Shown: positions 8,992-16,119 of the stretch, in pieces
How positions within the stretch are numbered: position 1 is the stretch's first letter
Layout of the letters: the number at the start of each line of letters is the position of its first letter
Source of the DNA: CAYQAE01 sp964415445 [NCBI: uncultured archaeon]
GTDB lineage: Archaea > CAYQAE01
Reading direction: 5' to 3'
DNA: 28,601 bases
Assembly (NCBI GenBank): GCA_964415445.1
Contig: CAYQAE010000001.1
Location: 41,488-70,088 of the forward strand
Program-made: the position numbers and the translations under genes
The notes under the pieces: generated by a model
What the model saw: the letters and a program-made list of their open reading frames with translations, nothing else
Told to the model about the DNA's origin: nothing
Database searches by the model: none

Positions 8992-9495
8992 TTAGTGATC
9001 ACCTAAAGACCAAATTATGGTTAAATCCTTCTCTTTTGCAAGTTTGTATAATTCTTTCTTTAGTTTTTTAAAATAATTCATCTCTTCAAGTTCTATAACT
9101 AATATTGCAGATGATTCTTTTTCAATTTTGGGCATAGAAAGTGATATATTTACTACTTGAGAAAAACCTAAATTATCAATTCTCTCTATTGTTTCTTTAA
9201 GATCAGTATGGACGATATGCCCCAAAAGTCCTAATGTAATACTCTTTGCAAGAGTTCCTTTTCCAATACTCACTACTCGAATGTTTTTTTTATCCAATAT
9301 ATCTAAGATCTTATTTAATGCTTCATCATTGGTAACTTCTAATTTTATATTAACAGGGATATCTCCTGTGGGAGTTTTATTCTTATGATGGTGAAGTACA
9401 CTTATTACATTTCCACCTAAGTCTGCTATAGGTTCTAATGTATCTAAAAGCTGTCCAGGATGATCTTTTAACTCTAAATTCAGATTAACTTCCAT
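8992..9495 (-). CDS. ACT-domain regulator of homoserine dehydrogenase
   Basis: This 167-residue protein has two ACT-like halves: about 1-75 with LKDHPGQLLDTLEPIADLGGNV, and about 85-165. It matches the archaeal family described as a predicted allosteric regulator of homoserine dehydrogenase (COG2061-like). ACT domains bind amino acids. The expected role is feedback control of the neighbouring Hom protein by threonine or a related product; that is known only as a family prediction. AGAGGG lies about 8 nt before the ATG. leuD ends 13 nt upstream and hom begins immediately downstream, so it sits in the middle of the operon. Confidence 0.9.
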   Translation of the reverse strand: MEVNLNLELKDHPGQLLDTLEPIADLGGNVISVLHHHKNKTPTGDIPVNIKLEVTNDEALNKILDILDKKNIRVVSIGKGTLAKSITLGLLGHIVHTDLKETIERIDNLGFSQVVNISLSMPKIEKESSAILVIELEEMNYFKKLKKELYKLAKEKDLTIIWSLGDH

Positions 9496-9508
9496 CTAAT
9501 CCCTCTAT

Positions 9509-10006
9509 TTATTGAATAAAATCACCATATTTTTTTAAATAAGGAACTAATCCTCCTTCATCTAGTATTTTTTGCATAAAATCTGGAATTGATCTGCACT
9601 TAAGTTTGATATTTTTTGTTTTATTATAAATTATTCCTTCTTTTATATTTACTTCTAATTTATCATTTTCTGAGATTTTTTCAACTTCATCACAAATTAT
9701 CACAGGAAGTCCGGTATTTATAGCATTTCTAAAAAATATTCTTGCAAATGATTTTGCAATCACAGCAGAAATATTAGCATGTTTAATAGCTAGAGGAGCT
9801 TGTTCTCGAGAAGAACCACAACCAAAATTTCTATAAGCAACAATGAAATCACCTTTTTTTATCTCATCATAGAAATTTGGCCTTATATCTTCCATAATGT
9901 ATTTAGCAAGTTCATTCATATCTAATGTTTTAAATTTATGCCTACCTGCTATTATATAATCAGTATTAATATCATCCATCTCAAATACACGAGAGAAGCC
10001 AATCAA
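9509..10006 (-). CDS. leuD: Isopropylmalate isomerase small subunit family
   Basis: This is the small (swivel) subunit of a 3-isopropylmalate dehydratase-type enzyme, which works with a [4Fe-4S] large subunit not present here. Seen are DDINTDYIIAGRHKF near the N-terminus, the invariant NFGCGSSREQAP, and AVIAKSFARIFFRNAINTGLP. The specificity loop reads RHKFKT, unlike the motifs I know for isopropylmalate or homoaconitate forms, so citramalate/isopropylmalate is assumed rather than shown. I place the start at TTG 10006 (165 residues, MIGFSRVFEMDD), because AGGTGA lies 5 nt upstream and homologues begin at this point; a GTG at 10015 would sit inside that ribosome binding site. It is first in the leuD-ACT-hom operon. 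Confidence 0.9.
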   Translation of the reverse strand: MIGFSRVFEMDDINTDYIIAGRHKFKTLDMNELAKYIMEDIRPNFYDEIKKGDFIVAYRNFGCGSSREQAPLAIKHANISAVIAKSFARIFFRNAINTGLPVIICDEVEKISENDKLEVNIKEGIIYNKTKNIKLKCRSIPDFMQKILDEGGLVPYLKKYGDFIQ

Positions 10007-10040
10007 TAAATTCACCTACTAATATTTGGCATTAGCCACA

Positions 10041-10050
10041 TATTTATAAA
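10041..10050 (-). promoter_or_regulatory. TATA box of the leuD-ACT-hom operon
   Basis: On the minus strand this reads TTTATAAATA, a good archaeal TATA element. Transcription would begin about 26 nt downstream, near 10020, leaving a very short leader that just includes AGGTGA before TTG 10006. It is predicted from sequence only. Confidence 0.6.
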
Positions 10051-10216
10051 ACATATTTTTACATCTCAATAATACTTAATATTTAGTTGATAGTTTGGTA
10101 ATATATTTTATAAAATTAAATAAAAATAGTAAATTTTAGTTATTTTGTCAAATAAGAGTTCATGTTTTGTATTTTTTTTATTATTCGAGGGTATTGCAAA
10201 ATTAAATATTTCTTTC

Positions 10217-10300
10217 TGATAATAGTAGTTATCACTGTTTGAATGTTGGGGTAATGTAAGATTTTTTCATAGTTGGGTGCTATGACTTACATTACCTTTT
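10217..10300 (+). ncRNA. Candidate two-hairpin structured RNA
   Basis: This lies in a gap of about 400 nt without a gene. The first hairpin, 10217-10234, is TGATAA, loop TAGTAG, TTATCA. The second, 10250-10296, has an 11-bp outer stem (GGTAATGTAAG with CTTACATTACC), a one-sided bulge ATTTTT, a 6-bp inner stem (TCATAG with CTATGA) and the loop TTGGGTG. T-rich sequence follows on the plus strand (TTTTATTTTCT), and a TATA-like ATTAAATATT at 10201 precedes it at about the right distance. The loop segment GTTGGGT (10272-10278) is also complementary to ACCCAAC at 10390-10396. It could be a small RNA, a terminator-like element or a mobile-element relic. Transcription is unproven. Confidence 0.4.
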
Positions 10301-10428
10301 ATTTTCTATTATGCTAAAGCACATGATTCCGTTAATGTTGTTTGATTTGGTATAGGATTTTATATATTGTATGTGTGTTGTGCCAACGAACCCAACAAAA
10401 AAGAAAATTTTGTGATACTTATTGATAA

Positions 10429-10524
10429 ATTTCAATTCTATTTTAGTCCGATTTAAACTTTAGTAACTTTATCTGAACTAGAATAATGATATTCATTTCA
10501 ATTCTATTTTAGTCCGATTTAAAC
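10429..10524 (-). CRISPR. Minimal CRISPR array: two repeats, one spacer
   Basis: Two identical 30-nt copies, 10429-10458 and 10495-10524, flank a 36-nt spacer at 10459-10494. Read on the minus strand, the repeat begins GTTTAAATCGGAC and ends ATTGAAAT, the 3' tag usual for type I repeats. From memory it closely resembles the repeat of Methanothermobacter. Bases on either side of the copies differ, so 30 nt is the true repeat length. In that orientation the leader should lie above 10524, but that sequence is coding, so the leader is missing. A cas3 remnant lies 1.2 kb away and no other cas gene is present. The spacer has no evident match in the window. It is most likely a decayed array. Confidence 0.85.
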
Positions 10525-10635
10525 ATTTGCCCATCCACCTATTACAATAATATCTTCTTTAATTTCGTTTAATATCTCCAATGATTGATTTTCAATGTCT
10601 TCAAGAATTTCAATAGGCAGATCCTCTAAATTCAT
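10519..10635 (-). pseudogene. Truncated nucleotidyltransferase-toxin-like gene
   Basis: This is a 38-codon reading frame that begins with an ATGA overlap: its ATG at 10635-10633 shares bases with the TGA stop of the upstream regulator gene. It ends at a TAA lying inside the CRISPR repeat. The residues run MNLEDLPIEILEDIE to EDIIVIGGWANV. The phrase VIGGWA is the typical first strand and glycine signature of minimal nucleotidyltransferases of the AbiEii/MNT type, which normally continue for some 200 residues including the catalytic Asp pair. All of that is missing, so the gene looks broken exactly at the repeat edge (10524/10525). Family assignment rests on a short motif and on the operon partner. 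Confidence 0.6.
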
Positions 10636-11642
10636 AATGCTCTAACTCCATGCTTTATTGTACCCAAGTCTAGATGAATGTCTAAATTCCATTTTTTTTC
10701 GTATTTTTTCTCCCAGCCTTCTTTTGGATAATTTTTTTGAGATTTTAAAAATATCTTTTTCCTTTTTGTTATATGTTTTTGAAATAATTCAATAATTTGG
10801 GATTCGACTAAAGGATTAAGCTCATTGATGATATCTAAATAAGCACCAACAATATTTATTAATTCTTGTTTTTTTGCTAGTTCTAATAATTTGTTATAAT
10901 CTATCTTTTTAGATCCTATTAATTGTATGCATATATCTTCGACACCTTCTTGTGTTTGAATTTTCTTTAAAAATACATCTTCAATTGATGGGTGATGTTT
11001 GAAGCTTTCGATAATATTTAACTTAGTATCTCCTAATACCAATAATTGAGTTCCTTTAATTGTAAAACTTTTATCAATTAGTGAATATAAACTCTTTTCT
11101 ACTTCAGAAGAATCCATAAATTGTAAATTGAATGGTGTCTCACCTGGTGTGTAAATAACTTCAGCTTCTTTTTCTTCTAAATAATGTTTAATTTGCCAAA
11201 AAAGGTCATTTTCTTTGTTTGCGATCATAATTTTTGGTTTTCTTTTAATATATGTAACTAAATTTGCTTGATCTAGGAAATTGATAATTTTTTGAATCCA
11301 TAGATAAGATAATTTAGTTTCCTCTTTAAGATCTTTTAAGGATTTTTTAGAATCTAGGGATTTTAGAATTTGAATTGTGCTATCTCTTAGAAGAATCTCT
11401 GGATCAATTCCATTAGTTAATGCAGAAAGCGTAATATCTCTCCTTTTTTGCGCTTTATATGTATCAGCTACTTTTAGGGTGATATTATTTTTTTTTCTCT
11501 CTTTTATTACTAAATTTTTATCTTCTAATTTATCTAATGCTTTATAAATAGTATATTTACTATATTCAAGCTTTTTTATAAGGTTTGGTGTGGTATGTGG
11601 CTTTATGCACAGAAGTGAAAAAATCGCTGTTTGTGATTTCAT
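10632..11642 (-). CDS. Winged-helix regulator, AbiEi-like antitoxin candidate
   Basis: This is a 336-residue protein with two helix-turn-helix-like regions: about 1-65 (SLLCIKPHTTPNLIKKLEY, with a YTIYKALDKLEDKNLV recognition helix) and about 88-150 (ILKSLDSKKSLKDLKEETKL). A C-terminal domain follows, with ELAKKQELINIVGAYLDIINEL and ending WNLDIHLDLGTIKHGVRAL. From memory this tail is typical of archaeal regulators encoded just before a nucleotidyltransferase, as in AbiE-type toxin-antitoxin pairs. The ATGA overlap with the truncated nucleotidyltransferase-like frame supports that. The TATA box at 11667-11675 places transcription a few bases before the ATG, so the mRNA is probably leaderless. 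It appears intact although its partner is broken. It could instead be a stand-alone regulator. Confidence 0.7.
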   Translation of the reverse strand: MKSQTAIFSLLCIKPHTTPNLIKKLEYSKYTIYKALDKLEDKNLVIKERKKNNITLKVADTYKAQKRRDITLSALTNGIDPEILLRDSTIQILKSLDSKKSLKDLKEETKLSYLWIQKIINFLDQANLVTYIKRKPKIMIANKENDLFWQIKHYLEEKEAEVIYTPGETPFNLQFMDSSEVEKSLYSLIDKSFTIKGTQLLVLGDTKLNIIESFKHHPSIEDVFLKKIQTQEGVEDICIQLIGSKKIDYNKLLELAKKQELINIVGAYLDIINELNPLVESQIIELFQKHITKRKKIFLKSQKNYPKEGWEKKYEKKWNLDIHLDLGTIKHGVRAL

Positions 11643-11666
11643 ATTATATATTTATATTACTACTAC

Positions 11667-11675
11667 TATATAAAG
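11667..11675 (-). promoter_or_regulatory. TATA box of the antitoxin-like gene
   Basis: The minus strand reads CTTTATATA, about 30 nt before the ATG at 11642, predicting a leaderless or nearly leaderless transcript. Three TAG triplets in tandem follow between the box and the start. Autoregulation at this site is possible but only inferred. Confidence 0.55.
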
Positions 11676-11726
11676 GTTTAGTAATTTTAGTATAAAATAG
11701 TTTAAACATTATTAAAATTATAACTA

Positions 11727-12620
11727 TTATATCAAATTATCATTTAATTTATCTAAATCATATTCAAAAGTATATTCAGCATTTATAACTCTAATAGAAT
11801 TTCCAACCAATTCTATTTCCTCTATTTCACCTTTAAACTGATAAAATTTTGCATGTGAAATTAATATAAAATGGCTATACAATTCATTGAAACCTTCAGA
11901 AGTTAATTTATGTTTATTAGTGAATCTTGGACTCTTTTTTAAAATATCTAAAAATTCTAAATAATTTATTCTTTTGTTATTATAAATAAAATCCTTTGGT
12001 ATTGCCCCTACTTTTGGATTTTCTATTATTCTCGTTTTAAAATTAGATATACCACTAGAATCTTCATCGCCAAATCGATCTATTGGGGTTTTCCCAAAAA
12101 TAAGATCTTCTTTATATGGATTTTCAAAACAAACTTGATCATTAAAATCCTCAAATATTCCATTTATGTCATAGACTTTATTCATTATTTTTTTGCTTAA
12201 TTTGAAATTATAAATATTATTATTTTTAATTTCAGTACGCGTTCGATCAATTATTTCTTTTGTTTTTGATTCTTTTCCATCTGAATATGGAAAACATTTT
12301 TCTCCTGTATCAAAAACATAAAATATGTAATTATAATTTTTTGGTTTACTTTTACATTGTTCACAATTACAATGTCTACTTTGGAAATTTGATTGCTTTC
12401 GATGCAATCGTCCTGCTCTTTGAATTAAAGAATCAATGGGTGCTAAATCAGAGATTATAACATCAAATGAAATATTTAAACTTATTTCTACAACTTGAGT
12501 GCCTATAAAAATAAGTGGTTTATTTAAATCTAAATTATATTTTTTGCAAAGGGATATTTCCTCGCTTTCTATGGTTTTTTTAAGGTTTTTTTTGTTAAAT
12601 ATTCTTAGTATTTTTTCCAT
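11727..12620 (-). pseudogene. cas3: C-terminal remnant of CRISPR helicase Cas3
   Basis: The 297-residue frame holds only the last part of Cas3. [17 protein letters not shown] and [19 protein letters not shown] (about residues 37-75) are helicase motifs V and VI in their Cas3 form, followed by the Cas3 C-terminal region. The HD nuclease and the whole first helicase lobe with Walker A and B, several hundred residues, are missing. An in-frame TAG lies 18 nt before the first ATG and there is no ribosome binding site. Only about 140 nt separate it from the valS start. A Cys-rich insert (CNCEQC) sits after the motif VI region. It cannot act as Cas3 alone. It faces the same way as the CRISPR repeats and is probably decaying. 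Confidence 0.82.
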
Positions 12621-12685
12621 GAGAATAATAATTATGAAAAGCTTTCTAAATTATTTTTTAAAATTCTTATTAAATATGGTTTTTG

Positions 12686-12704
12686 ATAATACTTTTAGTA
12701 TTAT
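12686..12704. promoter_or_regulatory. Inverted repeat in the valS promoter region
   Basis: ATAATACT-TTT-AGTATTAT is a perfect 8+3+8 inverted repeat that overlaps or adjoins the presumed TATA element (TATTATATTTTA, up to about 12710) of valS. It may be an operator or, since it also lies at the broken edge of the cas3 remnant, a rearrangement scar. The half-site AGTATT recurs in the palindrome at the histone promoter (15778-15789). Confidence 0.35.
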
Positions 12705-12759
12705 ATTTTAGAGCATATAAATGGTTAATTGCCAAATAAATATGGATGTGAAACACTAT

Positions 12760-15402
12760 ATGGTAGCAGAAGAGATTCCCAAAGTTTACGATGCCAAAAA
12801 ATCAGAAGAGAAGTGGTCAAAGTTTTGGTATGATCATGAAATCTATAAACTAGAAAATTGTAATGAAGGCCCAATTTTTCATATTGATACACCTCCTCCC
12901 TATCCTAGCGGAGACCTACATATGGGAAATTTTCTCAACTGGACCTATTTTGATATTATAGCTCGATTTAAACGTATGAAGGGATACAGAGTTTTGATGC
13001 CCCAAGGTTGGGATGAACATGGCCTGCCTACTGAAGTAAAAGTAGAACAACATCATAATGTAAGAAGAAGTGAAGTAGATCATAACCAATTCATTAAATG
13101 GTGTAAAGATTATACAGAAAAATTTATCAAAAAGATGAGATCTCAATTTATTAGAAATGGATTTTCACTCGACTGGACACGAGAATATCGCACTTCTTCT
13201 GATGAATATGTTGCTAAAGTGCAACGTTCTTTTATTGAATTATACAAAAAAGGACTAATTTATAGGGCACAACATCCTATTAATTGGTGTCCAAGATGTG
13301 AGACAGCTATATCTGATGCCGAGGTAGAGTATACAAAAAGAAAGACTAAATTTAATCATGTTAAGTTTAAATTAGATGATAAAAATATTATAATTGCAAC
13401 AACTAGACCTGAACTTCTGCCTTCATGTGTAGCTGTGGCTGTAAACCCTAAAGATCTTCGAAATAGTGATTTAATTGATTTAGATTTAGAAGTGCCTTTA
13501 TTTGGTAAAAAAGTCCCTGTTATTGCAGATCGTGCAGTTGATGCTTCTTTTGGAACAGGCATTGTCATGATATGTACTTTTGGTGACAAACAAGATGTTG
13601 AATGGGCAATGAAGCATGATCTAGATATTGTGGAATGTTTTGATGAAAAGGGAAGAATGACTAAAGTAGCCCAAAAATATGAAGGTATGAGTTTGGCTGA
13701 ATGTAAAGAAAAAATAATTGAGGATCTAAAATCAAATGATTTATTGGTAAAACAAGATGATCTTGATCAAAACGTTGGGATATGTTGGAGATGTAGTGAA
13801 CCAATTGAGATATTAGAACGACTTCAATGGTTTGTTAAAGTAAGAGATTATAAAGATAGGCTCCTAGATGAGAATGAAAAAATTAAATGGTATCCTAATT
13901 ATATGAGACAAAGAATGATTGATTGGACCAATAGTCTAAGTTGGGATTGGGTTATATCTCGACAACGCGTTTTTGGAACTCCCTTCCCTGTGTGGTATTG
14001 TAGTAGGTGTGGAGAAATAATTTTACCTAGTATAGAACAACTACCTGTAGATCCTATAAAAGAAAAAATGAAATGTAGAAAATGTGGATCAGAAAATACA
14101 AAACCAGAGAAAGCTGGGATGGATACATGGATGGATAGCTCAATTACCATAGCTCATCATGCAGGATGGCCAGATAATCCAAATTGGAAAGAAGCTGTTC
14201 CAGCTCAACTACAACCAAATGGAACGGATATCATTAGAACTTGGGATTATTATCTTATGGTAAGACATCTTATGCTTTTTGATAGATCTGCTTTTAAATC
14301 AGTCCTTATAAATGGGATGGTGATGGGAGAAGACGGAAGAAAAATGAGTAAATCTCTAGGTAATTTTGTAACTACCCAAGATGCCCTAGATAAATATTGT
14401 TCTGATGCACTAAGACAATGGGTAGCATGTGGTGGATCAACTGGATCTGATATTCCTTTTTCATGGAAAGAAGTAAAACATGGATTTAAATTTCTAATAA
14501 AATATTGGAATGCACTGCGATTTGTATTTATGAATATTAAAGATACAGAATTTAGTGAAAGTATTGATTTAAAACCGATAGATAAATGGATTTTAAATAA
14601 ATTATATCAGGTTATCAATTTAGCAGGGAATTATTTAGAATATTGTAATTTTAATGAAGCTCTAAAGACAATCAGAGCATTTATTTGGCATAATTTTTGT
14701 GACGATTATATTGAATGTGTTAAATATAGACTTTATTCTAACATGGAATCAAAAGAGGCATCTCAATTTGTTTTGTATAAAGTTGTTAAAATTACTCTAA
14801 AGTTGCTTGCTCCTTTTGTCCCCTTCTTTACTGAAGAAGCTTATAACTCGTTTATAAATAAAGATTACAAAAGTATTCATCTCGAATCTTGGCCTAAGGG
14901 ACAAAAAATTGATAAAAATATTATTGAAGAGGGTAATTTAGCTCAAAATATTATCTCTTCAATTAGAAAATATAAATCAGATAATTCAATCCCACTAAAT
15001 AGAGAAATAACTCAAATAAATATTTATTCTGACAAAAAACATACTGAGGTCTTAAAAAAATTCAAAGAAGATATAAAAAATACCTCCAATGCCAAAGCTT
15101 TGGAAATTTTAGAAGGTAGAGGAGATTTTGAAGAGAAAATAGTAGAAATTAAACCAAACTATTCCAAAATTGGTCCTAAATTTAGATCTAAGGCTAAGGA
15201 AGTTATTAATTATTTACAAAATTTAAATTTAGATGAAATAGACTCAATTGAATCAGGAATTGAGATAGAATTTTCAGATGGAGACAAAGATACAATAGCG
15301 AGAGAAGATATCATTTTAAAGAAGGCATTTTTAGAAAAATCAGGACAAGAAGTAGACATTATTTCAGATCTAGATTTTGCAAAAATTGTAATATCTATTT
15401 AA
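12760..15402 (+). CDS. valS: Valyl-tRNA synthetase
   Basis: This class I synthetase charges tRNA-Val. About 880 residues match archaeal ValRS length. Seen are DTPPPYPSGDLHMGN (HIGH-box variant HMGN, about 54-57), FPQGWD-like MPQGWDEHGLPTEVKVEQ, the editing-domain phrase IATTRPELLPSCVAVAV, WDWVISRQRVFGTPFPVWYC with zinc-type cysteines (CSRCG, CRKCG), and KMSKSLGN (about 528-532) followed by an anticodon-binding helical domain. The HGLPTEVKVEQ and ISRQRVFGTPFP phrases distinguish it from LeuRS and IleRS. I chose ATG 12760 because homologues start just before IPKVYD and the promoter seems to lie near 12705; ATGs at 12721 and 12742 are in-frame alternatives. tRNA-Glu starts 10 nt after the stop and may be co-transcribed. 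Confidence 0.93.
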   Translation: MVAEEIPKVYDAKKSEEKWSKFWYDHEIYKLENCNEGPIFHIDTPPPYPSGDLHMGNFLNWTYFDIIARFKRMKGYRVLMPQGWDEHGLPTEVKVEQHHNVRRSEVDHNQFIKWCKDYTEKFIKKMRSQFIRNGFSLDWTREYRTSSDEYVAKVQRSFIELYKKGLIYRAQHPINWCPRCETAISDAEVEYTKRKTKFNHVKFKLDDKNIIIATTRPELLPSCVAVAVNPKDLRNSDLIDLDLEVPLFGKKVPVIADRAVDASFGTGIVMICTFGDKQDVEWAMKHDLDIVECFDEKGRMTKVAQKYEGMSLAECKEKIIEDLKSNDLLVKQDDLDQNVGICWRCSEPIEILERLQWFVKVRDYKDRLLDENEKIKWYPNYMRQRMIDWTNSLSWDWVISRQRVFGTPFPVWYCSRCGEIILPSIEQLPVDPIKEKMKCRKCGSENTKPEKAGMDTWMDSSITIAHHAGWPDNPNWKEAVPAQLQPNGTDIIRTWDYYLMVRHLMLFDRSAFKSVLINGMVMGEDGRKMSKSLGNFVTTQDALDKYCSDALRQWVACGGSTGSDIPFSWKEVKHGFKFLIKYWNALRFVFMNIKDTEFSESIDLKPIDKWILNKLYQVINLAGNYLEYCNFNEALKTIRAFIWHNFCDDYIECVKYRLYSNMESKEASQFVLYKVVKITLKLLAPFVPFFTEEAYNSFINKDYKSIHLESWPKGQKIDKNIIEEGNLAQNIISSIRKYKSDNSIPLNREITQINIYSDKKHTEVLKKFKEDIKNTSNAKALEILEGRGDFEEKIVEIKPNYSKIGPKFRSKAKEVINYLQNLNLDEIDSIESGIEIEFSDGDKDTIAREDIILKKAFLEKSGQEVDIISDLDFAKIVISI

Positions 15403-15412
15403 TCTTATTTTC

Positions 15413-15490
15413 GCCCTCGTAGTGTAGTTCGGCCAATCATTCAAGCCTCTCGAGCTTGTGACCCGGGTTCAAATCCCGGCGAGGGCACCA
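15413..15490 (+). tRNA. tRNA-Glu(CTC)
   Basis: This is a complete cloverleaf: a 7-bp acceptor stem (GCCCTCG with CGAGGGC), the archaeal tRNA-Glu D-arm TAGTGTAGTTCGGCCAATCAT, anticodon stem CAAGC/GCTTG around the loop CTCTCGA with anticodon CTC at 15449-15451, T-stem CCGGG/CCCGG with loop TTCAAAT, discriminator A and an encoded CCA at 15488-15490. There is no intron. It begins 10 nt after the valS stop codon on the same strand. Confidence 0.96.
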
Positions 15491-15500
15491 ATTTATTAAT

Positions 15501-15548
15501 AAAAAAAGAAAAAAATAGTGTTTTTGTGGCGAACTATTTGTCCGCCAC
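15501..15548 (-). terminator. Hairpin and poly-T terminator of the histone gene
   Basis: On the minus strand, downstream of the histone stop, GTGGCGGAC and GTTCGCCAC form a stem with one mismatch (15526-15548), followed by T-rich sequence containing T7 runs (15501-15515). It looks like a bacterial intrinsic terminator. Archaea need mainly the T-run, but the hairpin may protect the 3' end of this abundant mRNA. It also lies between the convergent tRNA-Glu and histone genes. Confidence 0.6.
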
Positions 15549-15560
15549 GTATGCTGATGC

Positions 15561-15758
15561 TTAAGCAGATAATTTAATGTCGCCAGCTTTAACGGTCTTT
15601 CGTCCGCTATGTCTAGCGAGTTTTACAGCTTTTTCGGCAATTGCAGTGCCTTTAGCTTCGATAGCATCTGCTAATGCTTTGATCGCATCTTCTGCAATTC
15701 TTTTTGCACCAGCATTGTCGATTATTCTCCTAACTGGAGCTAGTGGTAATTCACTCAT
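15561..15758 (-). CDS. Archaeal histone
   Basis: This is a 65-residue single histone fold that wraps DNA as dimers and higher multimers. It has the family landmarks [18 protein letters not shown] at the N-terminus (RR of helix 1 for DNA contact) and [17 protein letters not shown] at the C-terminus (GRKTV loop). The middle helix is alanine-rich, and there is no tail or end-to-end duplication. The GGGAG site precedes the ATG by about 7 nt. The gene is visibly richer in G and C than its surroundings, as expected for a highly expressed gene in an AT-rich genome. It has its own promoter and terminator. Confidence 0.95.
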   Translation of the reverse strand: MSELPLAPVRRIIDNAGAKRIAEDAIKALADAIEAKGTAIAEKAVKLARHSGRKTVKAGDIKLSA

Positions 15759-15777
15759 TTAAATCTCCCTCAATATA

Positions 15778-15808
15778 AGTATTAATACTACGAAACATAT
15801 TTAAATCT
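15778..15808 (-). promoter_or_regulatory. Histone promoter with palindromic operator candidate
   Basis: The minus strand carries the TATA-like GATTTAAATATG (within 15796-15808), about 44 nt before the histone ATG, so transcription should begin near 15776. A perfect 12-nt palindrome AGTATTAATACT (15778-15789) lies between the TATA box and that start point, where a repressor would block the polymerase. Its half-site also occurs at the valS promoter repeat. Function is inferred from position. Confidence 0.5.
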
Positions 15809-16119
15809 AAGTATGCTCATGACACCTAAATTCAATGAAAATTTTAAAGTTGGAATAATTTCATATAATATATACTATTTTTGTAACAATTAATTCCAAA
15901 TTTTTGAAAAAAAAGATATTTTAGAAAAATAAATCTAAATTTCATCTATATCTAAAAATGATTTAAAATTCTATTTAGATTAAAAAATTAATTATAGATA
16001 TTTATATTAATTTTAAAATCTTCTTTTAATACTATAACTAAAATAAAAATTCAAAAAGATATTAATTTATCAAAGGAAGTAAAAAGAAAATATCTACAAA
16101 ATTAATTAAAAAATAATGA
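15809..16119. other. AT-rich intergenic region, no gene seen
   Basis: About 310 nt separate the divergent histone and DedA-like genes. I see no open frame or RNA gene. It contains a weak 9-nt inverted repeat (AATCTAAAT at 15932-15940 and ATTTAGATT at 15973-15981) and a shorter one built on TTGGAAT/ATTCCAA near 15854-15897, both plausible by chance at this composition. The DedA-like promoter presumably lies in the last 60 nt. Confidence 0.6.

Noticed and set aside
10459-10494. CRISPR spacer as a self-targeting spacer against this window
   Set aside because: I found no matching stretch elsewhere in the window by eye; a database search would be needed for its true source.
12260-12711. Two plus-strand open frames over the start of the cas3 remnant
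   Set aside because: They are hydrophobic, low-complexity translations of AT-rich antisense sequence without start signals.
12760-15402. Assignment as leucyl-tRNA synthetase
   Set aside because: The phrases HGLPTEVKVEQ, WDWVISRQRVFGTPFP and the HMGN/KMSKSLGN pattern fit archaeal ValRS; archaeal LeuRS has a different HIGH region and is longer.
15577-15762. Alanine-rich open frame opposite the histone gene
   Set aside because: It is a shadow of the histone codons; the minus-strand histone is unmistakable.
15932-15981. 9-nt inverted repeat in the 15809-16119 gap
   Set aside because: It is pure A/T-biased sequence with a 32-nt loop, no T-tail and no link to a start site.
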